A stretch of 27,705 nucleotides of DNA from JBGOTP01 sp041476545. Lineage in GTDB: Bacteria; Acidobacteriota; Vicinamibacteria; Vicinamibacterales; CAVVIG01. Shown one piece after another: positions 1 through 7,124 of this stretch (within the stretch, counting starts at the first letter, position 1; the number at the start of each line of letters is the position of its first letter). The position numbers were made by a program, and so were the translations under genes. The stretch lies in the NCBI GenBank assembly GCA_041476545.1, contig JBGOTP010000016.1:1-27705 (forward strand), read 5' to 3'. The notes beneath the pieces were generated by a model. It ran no database searches and was not told where the DNA came from. It saw nothing but the letters and a program-made list of their open reading frames with translations.

Positions 1-698
1 GGCGTCACTCCATGCGCCACGCGCGCGTCGTCTACGATCGCGGCATCGAACGGATCGGTGAGCGTGAAATGGCCGAGCGTCCGGCCGTCCAAGGCGTGAA
101 TGGTGGTGATGCCGCTGGCGATGTTGCGCCGGTTGATGAGCAGCACCAGCACGTAGTCGACGCCGTCGCGGTGGACGCCTTCGGGCGAAGGAAGTCCCGG
201 CTGTCCCCGGCGCGCTTCGATGCGGAACTGGTGGGTCTGAATCTGCCAGATGCGCGGTTGTGCCCGAGGCGACAGGCTCGCCAACGGCCGACTAGCAAGC
301 GACAGCCTGGTGAACAGCGACGTGCAGAACGCCAGAATCGTCTGCATGGTCGGTCCGTCGCCGACTGCCGGCTCGACTGGCTCGAACCAGCGCTCGATCC
401 CACCGTTCAGCGGGTTGTAGTCCAGCGCCTGATAGTGCGGCTGGTGCGGCTGGCGCTCGATCGTTCCGTCCGGCCTGGCGGTGTACACCGCGTGCCGGCG
501 CGTGCGGTATCGGCCGCCGTCGGCCATGTAGGTGTCGAGCCCGAGCCGGTTCCAGCTGTCCGCGAAACGCTCCCAGTCGTACATAGCGCCGAACTCGGCG
601 AGCAATCCCCGCATCAGCCCGCCGTGCGCGAACGCGTAGCCGTCCTGCGCGATGGACGCCTGTACTTCGCTGCCTGATTCGGAGATGACGCCGGCCAT
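1..698 (-). CDS. 2OG-Fe(II) dioxygenase family protein, 3' end outside window
   Basis: Reading from an ATG at 698 down to base 1 gives 232 codons with no stop, so the C-terminus lies outside the window. The protein matches the 2OG-Fe dioxygenase family that includes amino-acid hydroxylases (PF10014 type). The diagnostic stretch is PEGVHRDGVDYVLVLLINR at about residues 172-190, followed by a distal VAHGV. H176, D178 and H229 are the likely Fe(II)-binding HxD...H triad. Members hydroxylate free amino acids or small molecules using 2-oxoglutarate and O2; the substrate here cannot be told. No signal peptide is seen, so it is probably cytosolic. Its start lies 3 bases past the stop of the protease gene upstream on the same strand, so the two are probably co-transcribed. 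The family call is fairly firm; the function is open. Confidence 0.8.
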   Translation of the reverse strand, partial: MAGVISESGSEVQASIAQDGYAFAHGGLMRGLLAEFGAMYDWERFADSWNRLGLDTYMADGGRYRTRRHAVYTARPDGTIERQPHQPHYQALDYNPLNGGIERWFEPVEPAVGDGPTMQTILAFCTSLFTRLSLASRPLASLSPRAQPRIWQIQTHQFRIEARRGQPGLPSPEGVHRDGVDYVLVLLINRRNIASGITTIHALDGRTLGHFTLTDPFDAAIVDDARVAHGVT

Positions 699-701
699 AG
701 G

Positions 702-1076
702 CTACGTGTTTTGGCCCAAGGCGAGAATCATTGGAAGCGGTCGGAGTTCGCGCCGAAGCGGATCGAGCGAGAGGCCGAGCGCCTCGAGCGTGAAGGCGCC
801 CAGCAGGCCGCTGTCGCCTTCTTCGCCGAAGATGACATCGGCGACGCCGACACGGTCGCCATGCTTGAACAGCGCTCCGCCCTTCTTGCGCGTGATCTTC
901 GTCCCATCGGCTAGGCGAAACTCCTGCGCGACCAGCGGCCGAATGCCCAGCCTGCCCAGAATCTCAGAAGGCACCACCGAGTAAATGGCTCCGGAGTCGA
1001 CGAGGAATTCAATCCGCTCCGTCGTCTCGGGAGTCGCAGGGTTTCCGACCTCGATCTCGAGAACTGTCAATCCCAT
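702..1076 (-). CDS. Retropepsin-like clan AA aspartic protease
   Basis: A 124-residue protein starting at ATG 1076. The frame stays open further upstream, but the extension has no conserved features and would run back into the regulator gene, so the internal start is preferred. The hallmark is FLVDSGAIYSVVP at about residues 24-36, with D27-S28-G29 as the single catalytic Asp motif (DSG where DTG is commoner). A hydrophobic ILGRLGI follows, and later a GLLGAFTLEALGL stretch typical of the second half of single-domain retropepsin folds. Such proteins would act as homodimers because each supplies one Asp. No signal peptide or membrane anchor is present. The gene lies between the regulator (34 bases upstream) and the dioxygenase (3 bases downstream). 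A TATACT hexamer at 1092-1097 on this strand could give it its own promoter. The target is unknown. Confidence 0.78.
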   Translation of the reverse strand: MGLTVLEIEVGNPATPETTERIEFLVDSGAIYSVVPSEILGRLGIRPLVAQEFRLADGTKITRKKGGALFKHGDRVGVADVIFGEEGDSGLLGAFTLEALGLSLDPLRRELRPLPMILALGQNT

Positions 1077-1111
1077 GTGTCTCTCAAACAGAGTATATGC
1101 CCATCGGGGCG

Positions 1112-1477
1112 TCAGGCTTTGGCCGCCTTCAGAATCGCCTCCATGTGCGCGACGTACTTGTCGAGCGCGCGTCGTCCGGCCGGCGTCAGGTAGTACTCCG
1201 ACCTCGGCACGCGCCCATTGAAGGTCTTCTCGCACACGATGTACCCGCCCTCCTCGAGCCTCCGCGCATGAACGCTGAGGTTGCCGTCGGTTGTCTGCAG
1301 CAGTTGCCTCAACTCGTTGAACGTCAGCCGTTCGTTGGCGGCGAGCGCGCTGACGATCCCGAGACGCAGGCGCTCGTGAATCAGCTGATCCAGCGAGATG
1401 GCCGGCCGCGCCGTGCTCTTTTTCACTCGATCGACGACAGGGTCCCGCCCGGTCGTACCGGGCTTGCTTCTACCCAC
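1112..1477 (-). CDS. Winged-helix transcriptional regulator (HTH_34/MarR-ArsR-like)
   Basis: A 121-residue DNA-binding protein. The GTG at 1477 is chosen as start because AGGAGA sits just upstream and the gene then overlaps the 3' end of the membrane-protein gene by only 8 bases. Longer readings run antiparallel to no known domain and lie fully inside that neighbour. Helix-turn-helix: LTFNELRQLLQTTDGNLSVH (about 51-70) with recognition helix near GNLSVHARRLEEGGY. The wing follows at about 80-97 (GRVPRSEYYLTPAGR). This arrangement is typical of the one-domain winged-helix regulators commonly coupled to a small membrane protein. It probably controls its own operon, perhaps through the palindrome at 2093-2110. 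No ligand-binding domain is visible. Confidence 0.85.
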   Translation of the reverse strand: MGRSKPGTTGRDPVVDRVKKSTARPAISLDQLIHERLRLGIVSALAANERLTFNELRQLLQTTDGNLSVHARRLEEGGYIVCEKTFNGRVPRSEYYLTPAGRRALDKYVAHMEAILKAAKA

Positions 1478-2087
1478 CGTATCTCCTCGCAATGATGAAG
1501 CCGAATACCAGATGAAGCGCGCCAAATCCCGCGGCCATGAAGAGGTGGCCCCATTCGGGCGGAGCGGCCAGCGCAAGGACGCCAGCGGCCATGAAGCACA
1601 CGCCCATGATTGGGACGACGCGGACGGAGAAGGCGCCGGCGCTGCACACGGCGGCCCCGTAGAGCAGCAGCCAGCAGCCGGGCAGCTCACCGGTCAATCC
1701 GTGGCGCGCGAACACGACGGTGAGCACCCCGCCCGCGGCGACGGCCGGCACGTACGCCAGAGCGAAGCGCCGGGCGGCCGGCCCCGTCAGCGCCGTGCCC
1801 GCGCGCTCGGCCTTCCGCGCGATCGCAACGCAGCCGATGACCAGCGCGACCAGCGCCTCCGCGAGCCAGAGCTGGAGCCAGCGCGACTCGCCGCGCGGCG
1901 GGCCCGCGATGCCAGCCGTTCCGAGCGCCGTGAGTCCCATCAGCACGCCGCCCCAGCCGGGCACGGCGGTGAAGCGGGTGGCGCCCGCCATCGTGTCGCG
2001 GATGAAGCGCAGGTTGTCGGCGGCGTGCCGGTCTATTGTCGACACCGGCGTTGACGCGGGCGCCGGCGGAGGACGGAGCCGGTCCAT
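1470..2087 (-). CDS. Six-helix integral membrane protein, unknown function
   Basis: A 205-residue protein starting at ATG 2087. After a Pro-rich N-terminus and a soluble segment (DRHAADNLRFIRDTMAGAT) there are about six hydrophobic segments: roughly 45-62, 71-92, 107-127, 132-150, 154-173 and 178-200. The C-terminus is short and basic. No catalytic motif or transporter signature is recognised. Its stop codon overlaps the start of the winged-helix regulator, so the two are probably translationally coupled. Membrane protein-regulator pairs of this form are frequent in Acidobacteriota, where the membrane protein may sense or modulate the regulator; that role is inference. The gene is divergent from the cyclase gene at 2159, with a 71-base intergenic region holding a palindrome. 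Confidence 0.75.
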   Translation of the reverse strand: MDRLRPPPAPASTPVSTIDRHAADNLRFIRDTMAGATRFTAVPGWGGVLMGLTALGTAGIAGPPRGESRWLQLWLAEALVALVIGCVAIARKAERAGTALTGPAARRFALAYVPAVAAGGVLTVVFARHGLTGELPGCWLLLYGAAVCSAGAFSVRVVPIMGVCFMAAGVLALAAPPEWGHLFMAAGFGALHLVFGFIIARRYGG

Positions 2088-2092
2088 AGTGG

Positions 2093-2110
2093 CGTGTACG
2101 ATACTACACG
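2093..2110. promoter_or_regulatory. Palindrome between divergent genes, candidate operator
   Basis: A perfect 6-6-6 inverted repeat: CGTGTA, spacer cgatac, TACACG. It lies 5 bases before the ATG of the membrane-protein gene and overlaps a TAGTAT hexamer (2101-2106 on the minus strand) that could serve as a -10 box for that operon. Its position suits an operator for the winged-helix regulator encoded in the same operon. The symmetry is seen; the regulatory role is inferred. Confidence 0.4.
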
Positions 2111-2145
2111 AAGCACTTTGCGATGCAAATCATCGGGGGCTCTCT

Positions 2146-2151
2146 TATAAT
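2146..2151 (+). promoter_or_regulatory. -10 box (TATAAT) just upstream of a start codon
   Basis: A perfect TATAAT lies 7 bases before the ATG at 2159. Transcription would start at or next to that ATG, giving a leaderless message. No purine-rich ribosome-binding site is present before the ATG, which agrees. No convincing -35 box at 16-18 bases was found. Confidence 0.6.
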
Positions 2152-2158
2152 CCGCCTT

Positions 2159-3181
2159 ATGGAAATTCGCATGGCGACCGGCGCGTTCGTAGCCGTTGGA
2201 CTGTCTCTCGGAGCCGTCGTTCTTGGTGGCCAGGCTCGCGCCACGCAATCGCCGCCGGCCACCCCGCCAGTGGGGCAGGCGGATGGGCGTTTCCCGCGCA
2301 ACGCCGCCGAATTCGATCAAATGTTCCATCAGATCTCGAACTGGGGTCGCTGGGGCGCAGACGATCAACTCGGTTCGGCGAATCTCGTCACCGATGCTAA
2401 GCGCAAGCAGGCGGTGTCGCTCGTCAAGCAGGGCATTTCCGTGTCCCTTGCGCACAACCCGCTCACCGAGGCGGCCGCGGACAACACGAGCCCCTTCGAG
2501 CACACCATGAACCGTGGTTTCTCGACCGACACCTACAAGGTCTCGTACCACGGCTACGCGCACAGCCACATCGACGCGTTGTGTCACATCCTCTATAAGG
2601 GCCAGACCTACAACGGCTATCCGACCGCCGAGGTGAACACGGAAAAAGGCTGCACCAAACTCGGGATCCAGAATCTGAAGAACGGCGTCGTGACGCGAGG
2701 GATTCTGATCGATATTCCCCGCCTCAAGGGCCTTCCGTATTTGGAACCGGGCACGGCGGTATATGTGGAAGACCTCGAAGCCTGGGAGAAGAAGTCGGGC
2801 GTGAAGATCGGTTCGGGCGATGCCATCTTTCTGCGCACGGGACGCTGGGCCCGTCGCGAGAAGCTTGGCGCGTGGCCCGTCAGCCGGACCGAGGCCGGAT
2901 ACCACTCATCGGTCGCGCCCTGGATCAAGGCGCGCGGTGTCGCGTTTGTCGGCAGCGACGATGCGCAGGATGTTACGCCGTCGATGGTGGAAGGCGTCAA
3001 CCTGCCGGTGCACACGCTGATGATCACCGCGCTCGGCATCAACCTCCTGGACAATCAGGATCTCGAGGCCGTCGCCGAGACGGCGGCGAAGCTCAATCGC
3101 TGGGAGTTCATGCTGACGCTCGCACCGGTACCCGTGACCGGCGGCACGGGGTTCCCGATCAACGCGCTCGCCACGTTCTAA
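2159..3181 (+). CDS. Exported cyclase-family hydrolase (kynurenine formamidase-like fold)
   Basis: A 340-residue protein from ATG 2159; ATG 2171 is an alternative, and the frame is open further upstream but a TATAAT box at 2146 argues against that. An N-terminal signal peptide (MATGAFVAVGLSLGAVVLGG, ending near ARA) predicts export. The mature protein opens with NWGRWGADDQLGSANLV, typical of the longer cyclase-family (PF04199) proteins. The metal-binding signature is AHSHIDALCH, with H135, H137, D139 and H143 as likely ligands; these enzymes hydrolyse amide or lactone-like bonds with bound divalent metal. The C-terminal half holds GDAIFLRTGRW and a SDDAQDVTPS motif also seen in the family. 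The substrate is unknown. It stands alone and is followed by a 500-base non-coding stretch. Confidence 0.88.
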   Translation: MEIRMATGAFVAVGLSLGAVVLGGQARATQSPPATPPVGQADGRFPRNAAEFDQMFHQISNWGRWGADDQLGSANLVTDAKRKQAVSLVKQGISVSLAHNPLTEAAADNTSPFEHTMNRGFSTDTYKVSYHGYAHSHIDALCHILYKGQTYNGYPTAEVNTEKGCTKLGIQNLKNGVVTRGILIDIPRLKGLPYLEPGTAVYVEDLEAWEKKSGVKIGSGDAIFLRTGRWARREKLGAWPVSRTEAGYHSSVAPWIKARGVAFVGSDDAQDVTPSMVEGVNLPVHTLMITALGINLLDNQDLEAVAETAAKLNRWEFMLTLAPVPVTGGTGFPINALATF

Positions 3182-3353
3182 GCATTTTCACGACCGTGTC
3201 GCGTCATTCACGGCATGCACCGCCTTGCCCAGTGCGAGCGCCACGGATCGTGCAGACTGAAGTCGACGTGACGGTCGCTACGCTCGACTTCCGGTCACGG
3301 AGCGAGTCGGCACGCTCACGCGTCCGCTGCCGCCCGGGACGGACATCACCGGC

Positions 3354-3616
3354 GGCGGCCAGACGACATCGGTGGCGGCGACCCGTGGGAGAGCGGCCGG
3401 TCCACACGTGACAGCAACTGTGCGCGGTCGGTTCTCCGCACGGCGATCTTGGTGTCCGTGATCCGTGCCGGCGGAGTAACCCGTGTCGGTGCATGCCGCG
3501 CTTGGCCCAAGCCTCAAGCCAGCTCCTGATCGCCGCGGTACCGGTAGTGTACGAACCGAATGCGCACAGTTCCGGCGCTCGACCCGGGTCACTGCCACTG
3601 ATGTCGTCTGGCCGCC
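3354..3616. repeat. Long inverted repeat in a non-coding gap (3182-3700)
   Basis: The 519 bases between the cyclase gene and the leader ORF hold no convincing gene. They contain an inverted repeat: 3354-3385 pairs with 3585-3616, with 29 of 32 positions matching by eye (the core 23 bases, GGCGGCCAGACGACATC plus GGTGGC, have one mismatch). A further block, AACTGTGCGC..TCGGTT, occurs near 3416 and again inverted near 3555, so each arm seems to be a copy of a unit of about 70-90 bases with an indel. Together they could form a cruciform or an RNA hairpin with a loop of about 110 bases. It resembles a degenerate palindromic mobile or REP/MITE-like element. No transposase or target duplication was recognised. 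Confidence 0.6.
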
Positions 3617-3700
3617 AACACACAGTCCGTGTGAAGGAATCACAGCCGATCGGGGCGATCGCCAGTGCCGCCGGTACGCACCAGCAAAGGGAGTTCAGCC

Positions 3701-3757
3701 ATGGCTCACGTGATCACGACTCCACGCGCTCTGCGACCTCAGCGGTTAGCGTCGTGA
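3701..3757 (+). CDS. 18-codon leader ORF coupled to the ABC ATPase gene
   Basis: The ATG at 3701 is preceded by a good ribosome-binding site (AAAGGGAG at about 3686-3693). It opens an 18-residue frame beginning MAHVITTPRALRPQ and ending at TGA 3755-3757. The stop overlaps the GTG chosen as start of the ABC ATPase in the form GTGA. The large gene lacks a clear ribosome-binding site of its own, so ribosomes ending the short ORF could re-initiate on it. It may be a coupling leader peptide. It could also be the true N-terminus of the ATPase displaced by a frameshift, or chance. The peptide has no recognised family. Confidence 0.45.
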   Translation: MAHVITTPRALRPQRLAS

Positions 3758-4569
3758 GGGCCGCGACGGGCGAAGCCGTCCTCGAGCTCTCTGACGCGAC
3801 AGTCGTCAAGGGCGGCATCCGCGTCCTCGATGGCCTGACGCTGACGATTCGCGACGGCCAGCACACCGCCATCCTCGGTCCCAACGGCGCCGGCAAAACG
3901 ACGCTGATCAACCTGCTGACGCGCGAGGACTACGCACTGGCCCGGCCCGATGGCGACCCGCCGGTGAGAATCTTCGGGCAGGCCACGTGGGATGTCTTCG
4001 AACTGCGCACACGCCTGGGCATCGTCACCGCCGATCTGCACCGGCGTTTCGTTGAAGGCCATTCGGTTGGGCGCATCACCGGAGAAGAGGCGGTGCTCTC
4101 CGGTTTTTTCGCGACTCGCGGATTCCTGTTGTATGCCACCGTGACCGACGTCATGCGACAGAGCGCCGCCCATGCCCTCGAGCGGCTGGACGCGGCGATG
4201 CTGGCAGGCAAGACACTGAATGAGATGTCAGACGGCGAGGCGCGACGCGTGTTGATTGCCCGCGCCCTGGTCACCTCACCCCGGGCGCTCGTCCTGGATG
4301 AGCCTGCCGCGGGGCTCGACCTTGTCGCGCGCCACCGCTTCATGGAGACGATCGGCCGGCTGGCGAATGAGGGCACGACGATCGTCCTCGTCACGCACCA
4401 CGTGGAAGAGATCATCCCCGCGATCGAGCAGGTGGTGCTGTTGCGTTGCGGCCGCGTTGCCATGGCCGGTAGGAAGCCGTCGGTGTTGACGGCGGCGAAT
4501 CTGACGAGGACCTTCGGCGCACCGATGACCGTCGAGGAGTCGGGCGGCTACTACTACGCGCGATTGTAG
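3754..4569 (+). CDS. ABC transporter-type ATPase (ModF/YlmA-like)
   Basis: A 271-residue single nucleotide-binding domain. Walker A is GPNGAGKTT at residues 42-50. The signature motif is MSDGEARRVLIARAL, a variant with SDGE in place of SGGQ, close to the form seen in ModF/YlmA-type ATPases. Walker B is ALVLDEPAAGLD, and the switch His lies in VLVTHHVEEI. The phrase HTAILGPNGAGKTTLINLL also fits that family. The GTG at 3754 is preferred because homology begins at about EAVLELSDATV; the frame is open upstream to 3493 but that part has no domain. No permease or binding protein is adjacent, so its partner is elsewhere or it acts in a non-transport role. Its stop is only 9 bases from the stop of the convergent VOC gene. 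Confidence 0.85.
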   Translation: MRAATGEAVLELSDATVVKGGIRVLDGLTLTIRDGQHTAILGPNGAGKTTLINLLTREDYALARPDGDPPVRIFGQATWDVFELRTRLGIVTADLHRRFVEGHSVGRITGEEAVLSGFFATRGFLLYATVTDVMRQSAAHALERLDAAMLAGKTLNEMSDGEARRVLIARALVTSPRALVLDEPAAGLDLVARHRFMETIGRLANEGTTIVLVTHHVEEIIPAIEQVVLLRCGRVAMAGRKPSVLTAANLTRTFGAPMTVEESGGYYYARL

Positions 4570-4578
4570 GCCCGACCT

Positions 4579-5697
4579 TTACGGCTTCACTTCCACCAGC
4601 TCGATCGCCGCGAGGTCCGGTCCCTCGATCATCGCGGCGCGCATGGTGCCCCACGGGTGAATGTCTTCGGTGACCTTCACGCCTTCGCTCTTCAGCCGCG
4701 CGATCGTCGCGCTCAAATCGGGCACGCTGAGCGCGAAGTGATCCACGATCTGTCCGCGCGGGCTGACGTACGGCCCGTGCCGGGGCCGAATCAGAATCGA
4801 TACGTTGTCGCTGACGGGAACGGTGCCGGCCGGATTGCGCACCATGCCGATCTTGTCGAACGCCGGCCAGGTGACTTCCTCGTACGGACGCTTGCAGTCC
4901 CCGGCATCGGCCGCCGCTCGGCCCCCAGGTGCGGCCCCAGCAGTTGCGCCGGCTCCGCCAGTCGCCGCTCCACGTCCGCCGCCGCCGGCTGCAGCTCCAC
5001 CTCCGGTGCCGCGGCCCGCCACGCCACCTCCGCGACCGCCGCCGACGCCGAGATGCGTCGTGTACCACTGCGCCGCGCAGGCCGGATCCTCGTGAAACAT
5101 GTGCACGTGGTTGAAGTACTCGGTCGGCGGATAGTTCCCGGCATTCTCGATCAGCGCGCGGTCGGGTCCTCTGAGGTACTGGAAACCGCCGACGCGCGAC
5201 GGCTGCGCTCCCTGCGCCTGCAGCTCCCTCAACCTCGTCGTGGTCGGGAAGGTGCCGAGCCCGTCGCTCGAGATTTCGACGACGCGATTCTCGGGGTCGG
5301 CGTACATCGGCACCACCTCGAGCTTGAGCGCGTGGAATCGTTCGAGGTAGGCGCGAGAGTCCGGCGTGTTCCAGCCAAAATGCCAGATGGCGCTCTGCGG
5401 TTGGGTCGGTGGCGGCGCATTGACCTTCGTGAACAGGAGGTACACGCCGTTGACGGTCTTCACCGCTTCGTAGCCGTTGAACGTGGTCTTGACGGAAGTC
5501 GTGAAGGCTTTCGGATAGTAGTCGGCGGCCGCCGCCGGATCGGCGGAATTCAGGTGGACATGATGGAAACGCACGCCTGACGGGGACGCTGCGGCCTGGC
5601 CCGAGGCCGCTCGAGCCTGTGGCCGCGGGCTCGCGACCACGTGCGTCCAGACAGCAATGACCGACAGCATCAGGACACCGACCGGGATCTTCTTCAT
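4579..5697 (-). CDS. Exported two-domain VOC (glyoxalase-fold) protein with Gly/Ala-rich insert
   Basis: A 372-residue protein with an N-terminal signal peptide (MKKIPVGVLMLSVIAVWTHV, cleavage perhaps after VAS or ARA). The first VOC half begins at VRFHHVHLNSADPAAAADYY (about 42-61). The next conserved section has FNHVHMFHEDPACAAQWY. The last has DHFALSVPDLSATIARL and ends AAIELVEVKP. The paired His and Glu residues suit metal binding as in glyoxalase and dioxygenase relatives, but the reaction is unknown. At about residues 217-265 a run of Gly, Ala and Arg interrupts the fold and looks like an expanded linker. The upstream region 5700-5722 has degenerate CACGAAG-type repeats that also supply GAAGGA as ribosome-binding site. 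A convergent ABC ATPase gene ends 9 bases away. Confidence 0.85.
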   Translation of the reverse strand: MKKIPVGVLMLSVIAVWTHVVASPRPQARAASGQAAASPSGVRFHHVHLNSADPAAAADYYPKAFTTSVKTTFNGYEAVKTVNGVYLLFTKVNAPPPTQPQSAIWHFGWNTPDSRAYLERFHALKLEVVPMYADPENRVVEISSDGLGTFPTTTRLRELQAQGAQPSRVGGFQYLRGPDRALIENAGNYPPTEYFNHVHMFHEDPACAAQWYTTHLGVGGGRGGGVAGRGTGGGAAAGGGGRGAATGGAGATAGAAPGGRAAADAGDCKRPYEEVTWPAFDKIGMVRNPAGTVPVSDNVSILIRPRHGPYVSPRGQIVDHFALSVPDLSATIARLKSEGVKVTEDIHPWGTMRAAMIEGPDLAAIELVEVKP

Positions 5698-5760
5698 CGT
5701 GTTTCGTGTCCTTCGCGTCTTCGTGATGAATTCGGATAGACGTTGGCAACAGTCGCGCGG

Positions 5761-6171
5761 TTACTGCGACGTGCGCTGACAGTTGACCTCGACGTCGAGG
5801 TCGCCCATCCTGGCCGTTCCTGTAATCGCTTCACGCTCGAATTTGCCGGTGACGCTGACCTTGATGGTGTCCCCGCCCTCGTAGAAGGAAAACACGAACT
5901 TCACGTCGCTGCCGACAATCGTTCCGGTCACTGGGTACTCGGCGGTTTCGTCTCCAAAAAAACCGGAGACTTTCTGCCCGGTCTGGCTGAGCGCCCCCTT
6001 GAACATGGCCGGCTTCCTGGTGCCGAGGTAGATGGTCCACTCTCCATCGATCTTCGACTGAGCCGACGCGGCTTGATCCATTCGAGTCGGAACTCCGGGG
6101 GGCACTGGTGTGAAGACAGGGGTGGCGCTCAGCAGAAAGAGCGACGCGATGTAGGCAATTGCAGCGGTCAT
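5761..6171 (-). CDS. Small exported protein of unknown function
   Basis: A 136-residue protein from ATG 6171. Residues 1-20 (MTAAIAYIASLFLLSATPVF) form a likely signal peptide. The mature part has alternating beta-like segments (GEWTIYLG, VSGFFGDETAEYPVTG, VKFVFSF, DTIKVSVTGKFE, ITGTARMGDLDVEV). This resembles the small beta-sandwich or lipocalin-like exported proteins common in Acidobacteriota, which often contain a GxWxI start and repeated G-x-x-x-G-x-V strands. No catalytic motif is seen. It lies 63 bases upstream of the VOC gene on the same strand and may be co-transcribed with it. A TAGAAT box 6 bases before its ATG suggests a leaderless transcript. Confidence 0.75.
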   Translation of the reverse strand: MTAAIAYIASLFLLSATPVFTPVPPGVPTRMDQAASAQSKIDGEWTIYLGTRKPAMFKGALSQTGQKVSGFFGDETAEYPVTGTIVGSDVKFVFSFYEGGDTIKVSVTGKFEREAITGTARMGDLDVEVNCQRTSQ

Positions 6172-6177
6172 GTGGCG

Positions 6178-6183
6178 ATTCTA
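6178..6183 (-). promoter_or_regulatory. -10 box (TAGAAT) 6 bases before ATG 6171
   Basis: Read on the minus strand, TAGAAT is followed by six bases (cgccac) and then the ATG of the small exported protein. There is no purine-rich ribosome-binding site, so a leaderless transcript is likely. No clear -35 box was found. Confidence 0.5.
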
Positions 6184-6395
6184 CTAGATTGACGTTTGGC
6201 TGATGGCAGTGGGTCACTCCACGTCTATGCCATGAACATTCGACCGTCTTCCATCCTTCGGATCGCGTACGCCGAAGTCGCCACGGAAGCCTCGCGTCGC
6301 CAGAGCGTCCGGCTGCGCGGCGAGGCGGTGCGCGAAGAAGTCGGCGCGCCGATCGCCGCGAGGTGCCACCCGGCAGACGTCGCTACCGGCGTGGT

Positions 6396-6539
6396 GCCCG
6401 GCGGGATCCCTCGTCACCGCCAACCGTCGGAGGCGGGCCGGCGCGATCGCACGACACCGCGACAGCGAAGGAGTGCGAGGCGCAGGGCGCGGTGTCCGGA
6501 CCGCCGACCGGTTGGCGGTGACGAGGGATCCCACCGGGC
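6396..6539. repeat. 31-bp inverted repeat in a non-coding gap (6172-6611)
   Basis: The 440 bases between divergent genes hold no supported gene. Arms 6396-6426 and 6509-6539 match in inverted orientation at 30 of 31 positions; the shared core is GGGATCCCTCGTCACCGCC followed by AACCG. Within the 82-base loop a second 9-base inverted repeat (GACACCGCG at 6453-6461, CGCGGTGTC at 6488-6496) is nested. The whole could fold as a double-layer hairpin. It looks like a REP/MITE-type palindromic element. The flanking part 6230-6390 reads as low-quality coding sequence on both strands, but no family is recognised. Confidence 0.65.
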
Positions 6540-6599
6540 AATACGCGCACGCACCAGTCAAACTGATGACCCATTGCCCGTGGTCGGGCGGCGCGGCCG

Positions 6600-6605
6600 T
6601 ATAAT
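6600..6605 (+). promoter_or_regulatory. -10 box (TATAAT) 6 bases before GTG 6612
   Basis: A perfect TATAAT precedes the GTG start of the cytochrome gene by six bases (cgagcg). Transcription would begin at about the start codon. There is no ribosome-binding site in the gap. A TTGCCC at 6574-6579 is a weak -35 candidate at 20 bases. Confidence 0.6.
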
Positions 6606-6611
6606 CGAGCG

Positions 6612-7109
6612 GTGAGACCGACGCGCGCTCTTTCTGCGTCGTTGATCTGCGGCATCACCTGCGTCATCGCCATTCTGGGGCTGGGAGCCTCGGTGCGCCT
6701 GGGCGCTGCGCCACTGGCTGGCGTCTCGAACCTCTCTGGACAGGATCTCGGGAAGACGGTCTGGGACGGCGTCTACACCGACGCGCAAGCCGCGCGTGGA
6801 CAGGCGTCGTACAAACAGATCTGCGGCCACTGTCACCGCGACGACCTCACAGGGGGAGGGAGCGAAGTGGGCGCGCCCGCGCTAAGGGGACCCATCTTCA
6901 CCGTGCGCTGGCGCGATCAGCCCATCTCGGAGATGTTCCTGACAATCGGCACAACGATGCCCAGGAACAAGCCAGACTCCCTCACTCCCGATGTGGTCAT
7001 CGATATCGTCAGTTTTCTGCTGAAAGCGAACGAGATGCCGGCGGGCCGGGCAGAGCTGCCGGCAGACTTGGAGAAGCTGAAGCAGATCTTCTTCACCGAG
7101 AAGCAATAA
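6612..7109 (+). CDS. Exported monohaem c-type cytochrome
   Basis: A 165-residue protein from GTG 6612. It has an N-terminal signal peptide (ASLICGITCVIAILGLGASV) and so is exported to the periplasm. One haem-binding CxxCH motif is present at C71-G-H-C74-H75, within ARGQASYKQICGHCHRDDL. The likely axial Met is M116 in TTMPRNKP, followed by the usual C-terminal helix VVIDIVSFLLKANEMP. Length and order fit a class I cytochrome c domain. It probably carries electrons or forms part of a periplasmic dehydrogenase system, but no dehydrogenase gene is next to it. The start is supported by the TATAAT box at 6600. It converges with the ankyrin gene at 7201, and a hairpin lies between them. Confidence 0.9.
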   Translation: MRPTRALSASLICGITCVIAILGLGASVRLGAAPLAGVSNLSGQDLGKTVWDGVYTDAQAARGQASYKQICGHCHRDDLTGGGSEVGAPALRGPIFTVRWRDQPISEMFLTIGTTMPRNKPDSLTPDVVIDIVSFLLKANEMPAGRAELPADLEKLKQIFFTEKQ

Positions 7110-7124
7110 CGTCCAGCCACGATC

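Noticed and set aside
3204..3643. Overlapping minus-strand frames of 121-139 codons
   Set aside because: They cross the inverted-repeat element in several frames with Arg/Ser-rich content and no domain.
6214..6561. 115-codon minus-strand frame ending DFGVRDPKDGRRSN
   Set aside because: It runs through the inverted repeat and has no recognised family; too weak to call a gene.
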